Positions 27,942-36,178 of a stretch of DNA of 36,178 nt are shown here, one piece after another. Positions within the stretch are counted from its first letter, which is position 1, and the number at the start of each line of letters is the position of its first letter. The notes under the pieces were generated by a model. It had not been told where the DNA came from. It did not search any database and worked only from the letters and a program-made list of their open reading frames with translations. A program made the translations under genes and the position numbers. The stretch is taken from positions 1-36,178 of the forward strand of contig CAMDVN010000022.1 in assembly GCA_945877595.1 (NCBI GenBank). The letters run 5' to 3'. Origin of the DNA: Cyanobium sp. NIES-981. Lineage in GTDB: Bacteria; Cyanobacteriota; Cyanobacteriia; PCC-6307; Cyanobiaceae.

Positions 27942-29438
27942 TCAACAGGTGGCCGCCAAACCAGCTGGCTCCAGCATCAGCTTGCTGGAACGCAGCTCGT
28001 CGTCCATGGGGATTGGATAGGCCCCGTCAAAACAAGCGGTACAGAAATGGGTTGAATTGGCCTGGGCCGCATCCACCATGCCTTGCTTGCTCAAGTAGGC
28101 CAGTGAATCAACGCCAAGGTGGGCCTTGATCTCCTCCAGGGTGAGGCGAGCTGCAATCAGCTGATCCTGGGTGTCGGTGTCGATGCCGTAGAAGCAAGGA
28201 TGGGTGACAGGCGGTGAGCTGATCCGCATGTGAACTTCAGTGGCTCCCGCATCACGAAGAGCAGCCACCAACTTGCGGCTGGTGGTGCCGCGCACGATCG
28301 AGTCATCGATCACCACCAACCGTTTGCCAGAGAGCACATCCGGCAGGGGGTTGAGCTTGACCCGGATGCCCGCCTCCCGCATCGCCTGGGTGGGTTGGAT
28401 GAACGTGCGGCCCACGTAGCGGTTCTTGATCAGGCCATCGGCAAAGGGGATCCCGCTCACCTGGGAATAACCGATCGCTGCCGGGATACCCGAATCGGGC
28501 ACACCGATCACCAGGTCAGCCTCAACTGGAGTTTCACGGGCCAAGGCCTCACCAATCCGCACCCGGTAGCTGTAGAGCGATTCGCCGAAGAAGCGACTAT
28601 CGGGCCGGGCAAAATAAATCATCTCGAAGACGCACAGCTTGGCTGGCTCCTCGCACCAACGGCTGCGCAGGGGCATCGCCACCCCCGGAGAAAACTGAAT
28701 CAATTCACCCGGCTGAACATCATCGCTGTAGCTGGCCCCAATGATGTCGAGGGCGCAGGTTTCACTGCTCACCACCCATTGGGCCTGATCCGCTTCGCCG
28801 AGGCTGCCAAAGACCAACGGCCGAATGCCACGGCCATCGCGCAGGGCAAAGAGCCCCTCGGGCGTGCCGATCACCAGGCTGAAGGCGCCGCTGCAGCGGG
28901 CAGCTGCTGCCCGAATCGCCCCATCCCAGCCTTGACCACGATTCACCTCCTGCTGCAGGGCAAAGGCAATCAGTTCGGAATCGGTGGTGGAGGTGAAGTT
29001 ATCGGTCTGCTCAATCAGCGAGTGGCGCAACTCCGCAGCATTGACAAGATTGCCGTTGTGAGCCAGAGCCAAGGGACCCAGCCGGGTCATTAACAGCACG
29101 GGCTGGGCATTGCACACCTTGCTGCTGCCCGTGGTCGAATAGCGGTTGTGGCCGATGGCCAGGTCCCCGCTCAAGCGCTCGAGCACAGCCTGGTCAAACA
29201 CCTGCGACACCAGACCCATGTCTTTGTGGAGCCGCACCTTGTGATCGGCATCAAAGACGGCGATCCCAGCGGATTCCTGTCCGCGGTGCTGCAGGGCGTA
29301 CAGCCCGAAATAGGTGAGATTGGCGACGGGCTGACCAGGGGCGAGCACAGCAAAGACGCCACAGGCCTCCTCTGGCTTATCGGGACGCTCAGCGGAGTCC
29401 TCAAGCTCCAGCGCAGCGTTGACGATCACTGGAGACAT
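27942..29438 (-). CDS. purF: Amidophosphoribosyltransferase
   Basis: 498 aa from the ATG at 29438. PurF makes phosphoribosylamine from PRPP and glutamine, the first committed step of purine synthesis. The N-terminal glutamine amidotransferase needs a free cysteine after propeptide removal; here CGVFAVL begins at C26, so about 25 residues are cleaved. IGHNRYSTTG and LAHNGNLVN follow. The PRTase motif is VVIDDSIVRGTTSRK. Cysteines in SSETCALDI, THPCFYGID and HFCTACFDGAYP match the 4Fe-4S cluster set of the B. subtilis/cyanobacterial oxygen-sensitive type. It follows purL after 58 bases in the dnaN-PRC-purL-purF unit. Confidence 0.96.
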   Translation of the reverse strand: MSPVIVNAALELEDSAERPDKPEEACGVFAVLAPGQPVANLTYFGLYALQHRGQESAGIAVFDADHKVRLHKDMGLVSQVFDQAVLERLSGDLAIGHNRYSTTGSSKVCNAQPVLLMTRLGPLALAHNGNLVNAAELRHSLIEQTDNFTSTTDSELIAFALQQEVNRGQGWDGAIRAAAARCSGAFSLVIGTPEGLFALRDGRGIRPLVFGSLGEADQAQWVVSSETCALDIIGASYSDDVQPGELIQFSPGVAMPLRSRWCEEPAKLCVFEMIYFARPDSRFFGESLYSYRVRIGEALARETPVEADLVIGVPDSGIPAAIGYSQVSGIPFADGLIKNRYVGRTFIQPTQAMREAGIRVKLNPLPDVLSGKRLVVIDDSIVRGTTSRKLVAALRDAGATEVHMRISSPPVTHPCFYGIDTDTQDQLIAARLTLEEIKAHLGVDSLAYLSKQGMVDAAQANSTHFCTACFDGAYPIPMDDELRSSKLMLEPAGLAATC

Positions 29439-29496
29439 GGACGATGAAAACGCGACGTCCACAGACCCCTGAAGAAGCACTCAATTTCATTCTGCA

Positions 29497-31917
29497 TCAG
29501 GCCGTGGGGGGAATCCCACTGGCCATGCGCCGCGGAATCGCCTGCTCAAAGGTCTGCTGCAGCTCAGCGACCCCCACCGCAATCAGGGACAGGCCGTTCT
29601 GGTACAGCGTGAGCTCGGGGACCCCATTGACCTGGCCGAGCCGCTGGGCAGGAACCCCATCCAACGACGCCTTGAAAGCCACCTCATGCCGCGCAGGAAC
29701 GCTCACCAGGATGCGGGCACCTCCCTCGGCAAACAGCAGCCGATCAAGGCGGCACTCCGTGGCCGGTAGCTCCAGGCTCGCGCCCAGACCCGAAGCCATG
29801 CAGCACTCGGCCAACGCCACCGCCAGGCCACCATCGCTGAGGTCGTGGGCCGAGGCCACCAACTCAGCAGCGATCGCCTGGCGCAGGAAAGCCTGAACTG
29901 CCTGCTCCAGGTCCAAATCACTCAAGGGCGGCCGGCCCGTGACCGCTCCATGCAGGCGCTCAAGGTAGGCGCTGCCCGCTAGGCCCAAGCGGGAATCATC
30001 ACCAGCGGCCTGCAGGGGCACCCCCAGCAGCCAGATCGCATCGCCGGCCTGACGCCAGGCCTGACCTCGCACATGGGCCAGATCATGCACAAGGCCCACC
30101 ATCCCCACCACCGGCGTGGGATGGATGGGCTGCATGGTGCCATCGGGCAGGCGGGTCTCGTTGTAGAGCGAGACATTGCCACCGGTGACCGGCGTCTCCA
30201 GGGCGCTGCAGGCCGTCGACAGACCCCGGCAGGCGAGGGCCAACTGCCAATAGCCGGTGGCGGTCTCAGGGGAGGGGAAATTGAGGTTGTCGGTGACGGC
30301 CAGGGGCTCAGCGCCAACGCAACTGAGGTTGCGGGCGGCTTCAGCCACGGCCGCCATGGCGCCGCGCTCGGGATCAAGGGCCACCCAGCGGTTGGGGCAA
30401 TCCACCACGGCCGCCACACCACGGGTGGCGGGTGCCATGGCACCGTCACCCCGTTGGGGCCGCAACCGCACCACCGCCGCATCAGCGCCACCGGGAAGCA
30501 CCACGGTGTTGGCTTGAACCTGGTGGTCGTATTGGCGATAGACCCAGCGCTTCGAGGCGATCGTGGGATCGTCGAGCAAGGCCAGCAAGACCTCAGACCA
30601 GCTGGTGGCCTGGCCGGCCCTTGAGCCAGCGGCGGGGACGATACCGGCCGGCGTGGCAGCGGGCAATTGGGACTCACTCCAGCGCCAGTGGGCCTGGATC
30701 TCCGCGGGCGGCTCAGCCAAAAGCTCGTGGTGGTTGATCGGGGTGTCGTCGGCCAGGGCGCTGGCGGGCACCTCGGCAGCCACCTGGCCACCCTGCAACA
30801 CCCGCACCACGTTGTCTTGGAGCACGCGACCCACTACGGCAGCCTGGAGCCCCCAACGGCTGAAACGGGCCATCAGAGCCGCTTCACGGCCCGGCTTGAC
30901 CACAAACAGCATTCGCTCCTGGGACTCGCTCAGCAGAAACTCATAGGGGGTCATGCCGGCCTCGCGGGCGGGCACCCGATCGAGGTCGAGCTCGATGCCA
31001 AGCCCACCCTTGGCAGCCATCTCGGAGCAGCTGCAGGTGAGGCCGGCAGCGCCCATGTCTTGGGCCGCCACCACATCCCCGCTCTGGAACGCCTCCAAGC
31101 AGGCCTCAATCAGACCTTTCTCCAAAAAGGGGTCTCCCACCTGCACAGCAGGGCGGTCATCGAGAGAGGCCTCGGTGAGCTCGGCACTGGCAAAGCTGGC
31201 TCCGCCCATGCCATCGCGGCCGGTGGTGCTGCCCACGTAGACCACCGGATAGCCCACACCCTCGGCGCCCGAGCACACGATCTCATCGGTTTCCATCAGC
31301 CCCAGGGCCATGGCATTGACGAGGGGATTGCCGCTGTAGCTGGGGTCAAAGGCCACTTCACCACCCACGGTGGGCACACCCACGCAATTGCCGTAGTGGG
31401 CGATGCCAGCCACCACGCCCTCCATCAGCCCCACGTTGCGCTCGTCTTCGAGCGGGCCAAAGCGAAGGGCGTTGAGCAGGGCGATCGGCCTGGCCCCCAT
31501 CGTGAAAATGTCGCGCAGAATGCCGCCCACCCCCGTGGCCGCCCCCTGGAACGGCTCCACCGCCGAGGGGTGGTTGTGACTTTCGATCTTGAAGGCCAAC
31601 CGCTGGCCTTCGCCAAGGTCGACCACGCCGGCGTTCTCACCCGGACCCACCAAAATGCGCGGCCCCGTGGTGGGGAAGCCCGACAGCAGCGGCCGTGAAT
31701 TGCGATAACAGCAATGCTCCGACCACATCACCCCAAACATGCCGAGCTCAGCTCGGTTGGGGGACCGGTTCAGACGGCGGCAGATCTCGTCGTAATCAGC
31801 CTGGCTGAGGTTCTCCTTCTTGAGGGCCTCGGGCACCGAGTAGGCAGGAGCAGCAACCACAGCCAGTGGGTCAGGTTGCTCCAGTGTGGCCGAAGGGCTT
31901 TCAAACCCAGGGGTCAT
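29497..31917 (-). CDS. purL: Phosphoribosylformylglycinamidine synthase subunit PurL (small type)
   Basis: 806 aa from the ATG at 31917; the codon before it (31920) is also ATG. The open frame extends upstream through the PRC-barrel gene without protein-like character. Small PurL works with PurS and PurQ to convert FGAR to FGAM with ATP and glutamine. Visible motifs are [49 protein letters not shown], the second-half DNLNFPSPE and [12 protein letters not shown], and the final [14 protein letters not shown]. purS and purQ are not in this window. The start overlaps the PRC-barrel gene by 17 bases. Confidence 0.96.
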   Translation of the reverse strand: MTPGFESPSATLEQPDPLAVVAAPAYSVPEALKKENLSQADYDEICRRLNRSPNRAELGMFGVMWSEHCCYRNSRPLLSGFPTTGPRILVGPGENAGVVDLGEGQRLAFKIESHNHPSAVEPFQGAATGVGGILRDIFTMGARPIALLNALRFGPLEDERNVGLMEGVVAGIAHYGNCVGVPTVGGEVAFDPSYSGNPLVNAMALGLMETDEIVCSGAEGVGYPVVYVGSTTGRDGMGGASFASAELTEASLDDRPAVQVGDPFLEKGLIEACLEAFQSGDVVAAQDMGAAGLTCSCSEMAAKGGLGIELDLDRVPAREAGMTPYEFLLSESQERMLFVVKPGREAALMARFSRWGLQAAVVGRVLQDNVVRVLQGGQVAAEVPASALADDTPINHHELLAEPPAEIQAHWRWSESQLPAATPAGIVPAAGSRAGQATSWSEVLLALLDDPTIASKRWVYRQYDHQVQANTVVLPGGADAAVVRLRPQRGDGAMAPATRGVAAVVDCPNRWVALDPERGAMAAVAEAARNLSCVGAEPLAVTDNLNFPSPETATGYWQLALACRGLSTACSALETPVTGGNVSLYNETRLPDGTMQPIHPTPVVGMVGLVHDLAHVRGQAWRQAGDAIWLLGVPLQAAGDDSRLGLAGSAYLERLHGAVTGRPPLSDLDLEQAVQAFLRQAIAAELVASAHDLSDGGLAVALAECCMASGLGASLELPATECRLDRLLFAEGGARILVSVPARHEVAFKASLDGVPAQRLGQVNGVPELTLYQNGLSLIAVGVAELQQTFEQAIPRRMASGIPPTA

Positions 31918-32752
31918 CATCGGAGCCGCTGGTGGAGTGATGGCGACCCTGACTGCCTCGCCTCGAACCCCGGTCTGCCGGCGGAGCCTGTTCATCGGCC
32001 CAGCCCTGTGGACTGGGCCTGGCCTCTGGATCAAACCCGGCCTCCTCAGACAGCCACGGTTCCTCAGTGGAGGATCCTGCTTGGCGGGGCATGTCGTTCC
32101 AAGAGCCGGCGCTGCGGGACTCGGGCTCAACGCCGCGGTCATCCCAGGGGGGCTCCTCGAGCCAACCCTCCACCCGTTGCTCAAAGCGATCACCAAGGTC
32201 TTTGACCTGGTCGCGCCAACGGCGCGAGCGGCGCATGAAGTCTTGGCGCACGCTGGCCCTCGCCAAGGGGAGGTCATCGAGGCCTTCAAGGGCGGTCCTC
32301 ACCTCACCGGGCCGTTGATCCACGATTCGCTCTGGGCTGAGGCGCCAGCGGCTACTGCCTGGCAGCCGGGGGTCACTGCGACTCACGAGGTAATGGCGGA
32401 TCGCGCCGCTGCGCAAATCCACAGCGGCATCGACCAGGGTGCCGAGTGGCAGATCGCCACGCCCCAGCAAGGTGGCCTCGATCAGGGTGGGCAGTCTTTC
32501 AAGCGTGTCCTGCTCCGTTTCGGCGGGCTCCCCCTTGACCATCACCTCCAGCTCAGCCAACCCGCGAATCTGATTGAGCCGCCACACCTCGCGCCGGCTG
32601 CCAAACGCCGAAGGCTTGCTCACCCAGCCCAGCAGGCGATGCACGGGGGGGTGCATCCAAGCGGTGCTGCCTGCACCGTGGTCAAGACCCTGATCACAGC
32701 GCACCCGGCGGCGCAACAGATCGCTCAGGAGCAGCTGGTCGGGCAGGGTCAC
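31901..32752 (-). CDS. PRC-barrel domain protein between dnaN and purL
   Basis: 283 aa from a GTG start that overlaps the dnaN stop as GTGA. Two PRC-barrel-like modules are visible: about 4-75 ([16 protein letters not shown]...[12 protein letters not shown]) and about 88-150 ([35 protein letters not shown]...WRLSPERI). Residues about 165-283 are charged and probably disordered, rich in Arg, Glu, Asp, Ser and Trp. PRC barrels occur in photosynthetic reaction-centre H subunits and in RimM. No function is known for this cyanobacterial protein, but its position between dnaN and purL is conserved in the picocyanobacteria I recall. Overlaps at both ends imply translational coupling to dnaN and purL. 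Confidence 0.82.
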   Translation of the reverse strand: MTLPDQLLLSDLLRRRVRCDQGLDHGAGSTAWMHPPVHRLLGWVSKPSAFGSRREVWRLNQIRGLAELEVMVKGEPAETEQDTLERLPTLIEATLLGRGDLPLGTLVDAAVDLRSGAIRHYLVSRSDPRLPGSSRWRLSPERIVDQRPGEVRTALEGLDDLPLARASVRQDFMRRSRRWRDQVKDLGDRFEQRVEGWLEEPPWDDRGVEPESRSAGSWNDMPRQAGSSTEEPWLSEEAGFDPEARPSPQGWADEQAPPADRGSRRGSQGRHHSTSGSDDDPWV

Positions 32753-33897
32753 TGGCGAATCTGAACCGGCATCACCAGGTACGTGAAATTCTCCTCATGG
32801 CGTGGGGAAAGCACGGCCGGTGTGGTCGCTGCATTGCAGCGCAGGGTGACCTGATCGACAGCCATGGCCTTGAGACCATCGAGCAGATAGCGCACGTTGA
32901 AGGCGATCTCGATCGGCTCGCCATCGATCTGGGCGGCTAGGACTTCAGAACCACTGCCCACATCCTGGGCATCGGCGCTGATCTGCAACTGACCGCTGGC
33001 CGGATCAGCACTGAGCTTGACGACGTTGTTGTGCTGGTCGGCCAACACGGCAATGCGCTCCAGAGCGGCGATCAAAGCCCGGCGTTCCACCGTGATCGCC
33101 CGACTGAACCCATCGGGGATCAGCTGGCGGTAGTTGGGGTAGGTGCCGTCGAGACTACGGCTGGTGAGCACCTGATCAGCCCAGAGGAACACCACCTGAC
33201 CCCGATCACAAAACAGGCTGAGCGGCTCCTGAGACTGACGCCCCGAAAGCAAGCGCTCCAGTTCCCGCAGGGAGCGAGCCGGCACGGTCACCGCAAAGGG
33301 CTCAACGGGTGCGTCGGGTGCGTCGGAAACCTCACCATGGTCGAGCCGCAGCACCGCCAGGCGATGGCCGTCGGTCGCCGCACACTCCAGGCCGTTGGCA
33401 TCGAGCTGAAGGTGCACCCCGGTGAGCAATTGCTTGGCGTCATCGCCACTGCTGGCAAAGAGCGTGGCCCGCAGACCCTTGATCAGAGCCTCCGACTCAA
33501 GCCGAATCGGTGCACCGGTCTGCAAGAGGGGCAAGTCGGGAAAATCTTCGGCGGGCATGCCCCGCATCTGGTAGGAACCGGACCGGCTTGTGAGCTCGAC
33601 CTGCTCGGTGCCCTCAAAACAGCTGAGCGTGATTGGGCTGTCGGTGGACAGGCGGCTCACGATTTCACCAAACAGGCGCGCCGGCAGGGTGATCGCACCA
33701 CTGGCCTCCACACCGGCGGGAATGCTGGTCTGAATGCCGAGATTCAGATCAAAGCCCGTGAGGCTGAGCCGCCCGGTGCCCGCATCGGCCGTCAAGAGCA
33801 CGTTGGCGAGCACCGGATGGGTGGGCCGGCCAGCCACAGCCCGGCTAACCAGCTGAAGACTGGCGCTGAGTTCTGACTGGGAACAGACCAGCTTCAT
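32749..33897 (-). CDS. dnaN: DNA polymerase III beta subunit (sliding clamp)
   Basis: 382 aa from the ATG at 33897 (MKLVCSQSELSASLQLVSRA); 20 upstream in-frame codons are in the origin region and not family-like. DnaN is the ring-shaped processivity clamp. Three clamp folds are evident (about 1-120, 130-255, 260-382), with segments such as PVLANVLL, DGHRLAVLRL, DGTYPNYRQLIP and the C-terminal [10 protein letters not shown], where E. coli has MPMRL at the partner-binding pocket. It heads the dnaN-PRC-purL-purF unit, running away from the putative origin. Confidence 0.97.
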   Translation of the reverse strand: MKLVCSQSELSASLQLVSRAVAGRPTHPVLANVLLTADAGTGRLSLTGFDLNLGIQTSIPAGVEASGAITLPARLFGEIVSRLSTDSPITLSCFEGTEQVELTSRSGSYQMRGMPAEDFPDLPLLQTGAPIRLESEALIKGLRATLFASSGDDAKQLLTGVHLQLDANGLECAATDGHRLAVLRLDHGEVSDAPDAPVEPFAVTVPARSLRELERLLSGRQSQEPLSLFCDRGQVVFLWADQVLTSRSLDGTYPNYRQLIPDGFSRAITVERRALIAALERIAVLADQHNNVVKLSADPASGQLQISADAQDVGSGSEVLAAQIDGEPIEIAFNVRYLLDGLKAMAVDQVTLRCNAATTPAVLSPRHEENFTYLVMPVQIRQ

Positions 33898-34322
33898 CGC
33901 AGCGCAAAACGGCCGAAACCGCACAGGGGACCCACACCCTTCCACAGCCTGTTCCAATGCGCAACGCCCTTGGGGGGTGGAGTTCCGCCCTCGATCAACC
34001 CAGCGATTTGTTTTCCCCGTCTGCGATTAAGACGAGGATTAATCTCTTTAAGAAAGATATTAAATCCGTCGTCGTAGAGGCTGCGGAAACAGCGGAAAAC
34101 AGGACTCAGGCTCGCTGCAGACAGCCTTCTGGAGCTTGAACCACTGGGGATTCAACGGATCCAAATGGGGAGAAGGGTCAGTTTTCCACCGTTTCCCAAG
34201 CCTGGGGAAAACGAACGCACTCAAGTGGAAATCGCACCCCTCTCCTCCTCAGCACCTACAGCGAGGTTTTCAACAGGTTGTCCGCAGCCCAAAGGGGCTA
34301 GGAATTCAGCTTCAAGATCGGC
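33898..34322. other. Putative chromosomal replication origin (oriC) between dnaN and thrC
   Basis: A 425-base gene-free stretch. Nonamers resembling the cyanobacterial DnaA box TTTTCCACA are clustered in it. The best (8 of 9) are TTTTCCACC (34182-34190, plus), TTTTCCCCA (34203-34211, minus) and TTTTCAACA (34267-34275, plus). Seven-of-nine matches occur at 33938-33946, 34011-34019, 34278-34286 (plus) and 34082-34090, 34091-34099, 34224-34232 (minus). An AT-rich core (about 34026-34065: GATTAA, GGATTAATCTC, GATATTAAATC) is a candidate unwinding element in otherwise GC-rich DNA. In Synechococcus elongatus the origin lies next to dnaN and uses this box. No gene is convincing here. Confidence 0.7.
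34026..34065. other. AT-rich core of the putative origin (candidate DNA-unwinding element)
   Basis: About two thirds of these 40 bases are A or T, the sharpest composition drop in the window. The minus strand contains TTAATC twice, 13 bases apart. Part of it could equally serve as the dnaN promoter, since the gene starts 129 bases away on the minus strand. Confidence 0.5.
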
Positions 34323-35381
34323 TTAGAAGCCCATCACCTTGGCCACGGTCTGGGTGTCGGCGTCGAGGCCGGTGTGGAATCGGGCGTCGTTGTTCTCGAT
34401 GGCCGTGGTGGGGTCCTTGAGGCCATTGCCCGTGAGCACACACACCACCGTGGCGCCGGTGGGTACGTCGTGGCTTCGCTTCAGGAGGCCGGCCACCGAG
34501 GCCGCGCTGGCGGGCTCACAAAACACCCCTTCACCGCTGCCCAGCAGCTTGTAGGCGTCAATGATTTCAGCATCGGTGACCGCCATGAATTCGCCGCCGC
34601 TTTCGCTGCGTACCTTGAGGGCCTTTTCACGGTTCACCGGGTTGCCGATTCGGATTGCGGTGGCAATGGTGTCGGGTTGTTCCACCGTGTGGCCCAGCAC
34701 CAACGGAGCGGAGCCTGCGGCCTGGAAGCCCATCATGCGGGGCAGTTTGCGGCTGTGGCCGGCTTGGCGGTACTCGTTGAAGCCCATCCAGTAGGCACTG
34801 ATGTTGCCGGCGTTGCCAACCGGGATGCAGAGCCAGTCCGGGGCTTCTCCCAGGGCGTCAACCACCTCAAAGGCGGCCGTCTTCTGACCCTGGAGCCGAT
34901 AGGGATTGACGGAGTTAACCAGGGTGATTGGGTACTGGTTGGCGACGTCCTGGACGATCGCCAGCGCCCGGTCGAAGTTGCCTTGGATTGCGATCACCTC
35001 GGCGCCGTAGAGCAGGGCCTGGGCCAGTTTTCCCTGGGCGACATAGCCATCGGGAATCAGCACGAAGGCCCGCATCCCCCCCCGTTTGGCGTAGGCCGCC
35101 GCCGCCGCTGAGGTGTTGCCTGTGCTGGCACAGATCACCGCTTCTGAGCCAGCTTCTTTGGCCTTGCTGATCGCCATGGTCATGCCCCGATCCTTGAAGG
35201 AGCCGGTGGGGTTCAGACCGTCGTATTTAAGGAAGACCTTCACCCCACGCCCGATCCGCTCGGCAATCACCGGGGCTGGAATCAAGGGCGTGGCCCCTTC
35301 CCGCAGGGTGATCACCGGGGTGGCAGAGCTCACCGGCAACCAGCGGCGGTAGGCCTCAATCAGGCCAGGCCAGTCCTGCAT
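34323..35381 (-). CDS. thrC: Threonine synthase
   Basis: 352 aa from the ATG at 35381 (MQDWPGLIEAYRRWLP); an in-frame upstream start (35426) gives a basic leader not typical of the family. ThrC converts O-phosphohomoserine to threonine with PLP. The PLP lysine is K63 in NPTGSFKDRGM. Other family segments are ASTGNTSAAAAAYA, IPVGNAGNISAYWMGF and CVLTGNGLKDP. Length matches the short bacterial class. It lies on the far side of the putative origin from dnaN, and no T-rich terminator follows its stop (a weak 5-bp hairpin lies at 34286-34299). Confidence 0.96.
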   Translation of the reverse strand: MQDWPGLIEAYRRWLPVSSATPVITLREGATPLIPAPVIAERIGRGVKVFLKYDGLNPTGSFKDRGMTMAISKAKEAGSEAVICASTGNTSAAAAAYAKRGGMRAFVLIPDGYVAQGKLAQALLYGAEVIAIQGNFDRALAIVQDVANQYPITLVNSVNPYRLQGQKTAAFEVVDALGEAPDWLCIPVGNAGNISAYWMGFNEYRQAGHSRKLPRMMGFQAAGSAPLVLGHTVEQPDTIATAIRIGNPVNREKALKVRSESGGEFMAVTDAEIIDAYKLLGSGEGVFCEPASAASVAGLLKRSHDVPTGATVVCVLTGNGLKDPTTAIENNDARFHTGLDADTQTVAKVMGF

Positions 35382-35492
35382 GGTCGGCCTTTTGCCCAAC
35401 TGCCGTAGGGATCGGAGCAGGGGCACGGCAGAGCTTGGGTGGCTAGGCCGAATCTACGGCTCAGCTTTCAAGAAGCGCCTGGAAGGGCCGGT

Positions 35493-36092
35493 TCATGTCC
35501 CCTTGAGCCCATCGAGCGGTGACTCCGAGAAGAACCGCACCAGGTCGCTGATTGAGCTGGTTTTGTTCATCAGGCTGAGTAGGGCCGGAATGCTCACTTC
35601 CATTTCCTGCACCGGATAGGCCTTGAAGAAGCTGATTGCCGAGAGCGAACCCTTCCCTTCCACCAGACCGAGGACAAGAGCCGACCGCAGGGCTGGAATG
35701 CCCTCTTGATCGGCCTTGAGGGGGAAGATGACCGCTGCGATGCGCTTCAGAATTGCTTCGCCGATTTTGGTGTTGAGCAAGCGGCTCACCAAGGTGATCG
35801 GCAGGCTGATCGATTCATTGAGCAGTTTGGCCACCGTTGCTGGATTTTGTTTGCTGATGGCGAGCACATCGCTGAGCAACCCCCGCGCCTGGCCTGTTTT
35901 GGCGAGATCTTCGAGGTCGGCAACCGCAATCGAGCGGCGAAAGGCCCCACTCACAAACACAAGGTTTTCAGCAGCCTGGGCCTGAGGTGTGAGGCCTGCG
36001 GGGCTGAAGCTGAGCGAGGTCACTGCCGAACCCAGGGCGAGGGCCATTCCAAGCAGACCAGGCAGCAGCTGGGAATGGTTGCGTCGCACGAT
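35493..36092 (-). CDS. Exported stand-alone DUF1400 protein
   Basis: 199 aa from the GTG at 36092, chosen because an AGAGG ribosome-binding site lies 6 bases before it; an in-frame TTG at 36113 is less likely. Residues 1-40 form a signal peptide ending in AQA-AEN. The mature part matches the cyanobacterial DUF1400 pattern: FVSGAFRRSIAVADLEDLAKTG, LPITLVSRLLNTKIGEAILKRI, IPALRSALVLGL, GSLSAISFFKAYP. DUF1400 is usually found in front of an alpha/beta hydrolase domain in cyanobacterial proteins; here the protein stops after the domain and no hydrolase follows. The function is unknown. Confidence 0.8.
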   Translation of the reverse strand: MVRRNHSQLLPGLLGMALALGSAVTSLSFSPAGLTPQAQAAENLVFVSGAFRRSIAVADLEDLAKTGQARGLLSDVLAISKQNPATVAKLLNESISLPITLVSRLLNTKIGEAILKRIAAVIFPLKADQEGIPALRSALVLGLVEGKGSLSAISFFKAYPVQEMEVSIPALLSLMNKTSSISDLVRFFSESPLDGLKGT

Positions 36093-36115
36093 GAACCTCT
36101 GACGGTGGCTCAACT

Positions 36116-36178
36116 TTAGACGGGCTGGACGGAGCGGGTTTGGGGAGGAACCAACACATCGCGCAGCAGGCGGACCAC
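36116..36178 (-). CDS. C-terminal end of an unidentified gene (runs off the right edge)
   Basis: On the minus strand an open frame enters from the right edge and reads VVRLLRDVLVPPQTRSVQPV before TAA at 36116-36118, 23 bases before the DUF1400 start codon. The tail is basic with a Pro-rich end. I do not recognise the family from 20 residues. Its nearness to the DUF1400 gene suggests co-transcription. Confidence 0.45.
   Translation of the reverse strand: MVRLLRDVLVPPQTRSVQPV

Noticed and set aside
30667-31698. 343-codon open frame opposite purL
   Set aside because: Entirely inside purL, with His/Gly/Ala-rich antisense composition and no motif.
33957-34139. 60-codon plus-strand frame in the dnaN-thrC spacer
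   Set aside because: No ribosome-binding site or family likeness; it overlaps the AT-rich and DnaA-box region better explained as an origin.
34286-34299. Terminator after thrC (AGCCC/GGGCT hairpin)
   Set aside because: Short stem and no T-run; one arm abuts a DnaA-like nonamer, so it is not listed as a feature.

Overview
The window is a GC-rich chromosomal segment (well above 60% by eye) from a picocyanobacterium of the Synechococcus/Cyanobium group. The pointers are the block dnaN, PRC-barrel protein, purL, purF, gyrA/parC, TPR, queG, DUF502, nusB, ftsY, rsbU, argH, RRM protein, dusA, grpE, dnaJ, rsgA, YbaB, murB, murC, gap, cyclophilin, efp, accB, which I recall as the conserved origin-proximal order of Prochlorococcus and marine Synechococcus. 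Other pointers are a CYP38/TLP40-like lumenal cyclophilin, a Calvin-cycle type GAPDH, a DUF1400 protein and several HIP1 palindromes (GCGATCGC).

Layout, left to right. 1-2399: a C-terminal fragment (perhaps pdxA), the efp-accB pair (minus) and the lumenal cyclophilin (plus), closed by a strong terminator that serves gap. 2450-6402: gap (minus), then murC-murB-ybaB (plus). 6380-9515: grpE-dnaJ-TusA-like-rsgA (minus), a tightly overlapping operon. 9638-13856: pilB-pilT-pilC (plus), the motor and platform of a type IV pilus. 13849-16781: a BaiN-like flavoprotein (minus), dusA (plus) and a glycine-rich RNA-binding protein (minus). 16857-23473: argH, rsbU-like phosphatase, ftsY, nusB, DUF502 protein and an HpsJ-like membrane protein (all minus, several stop/start overlaps). 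23519-27934: queG, TPR protein, parC-like topoisomerase A (plus). 27942-33897: dnaN, PRC-barrel protein, purL, purF (minus). 33898-34322: a gene-free stretch with an AT-rich core and a cluster of DnaA-box-like nonamers, the likely replication origin. 34323-36178: thrC, a stand-alone DUF1400 protein and the tail of an unidentified gene (minus).

Functionally this is mostly housekeeping: purine and arginine/threonine synthesis, peptidoglycan precursors, protein folding and targeting, rRNA/tRNA maturation and replication. I see no phage, IS, CRISPR, defence island or tRNA. No clearly new multi-gene system is visible. The observations most worth checking are non-coding or small-scale: the oriC candidate; an intrinsic terminator pointing into gap from the gap/murC divergent spacer; a three-fold 11-bp CCCATGA repeat that creates nested ATGA mini-ORFs ahead of pilB; a GAPDH with NADP-type cofactor residues; a 15-bp minisatellite in ftsY; and small conserved proteins of unknown role locked into operons by overlaps (PRC-barrel protein between dnaN and purL, TusA-like protein between dnaJ and rsgA).
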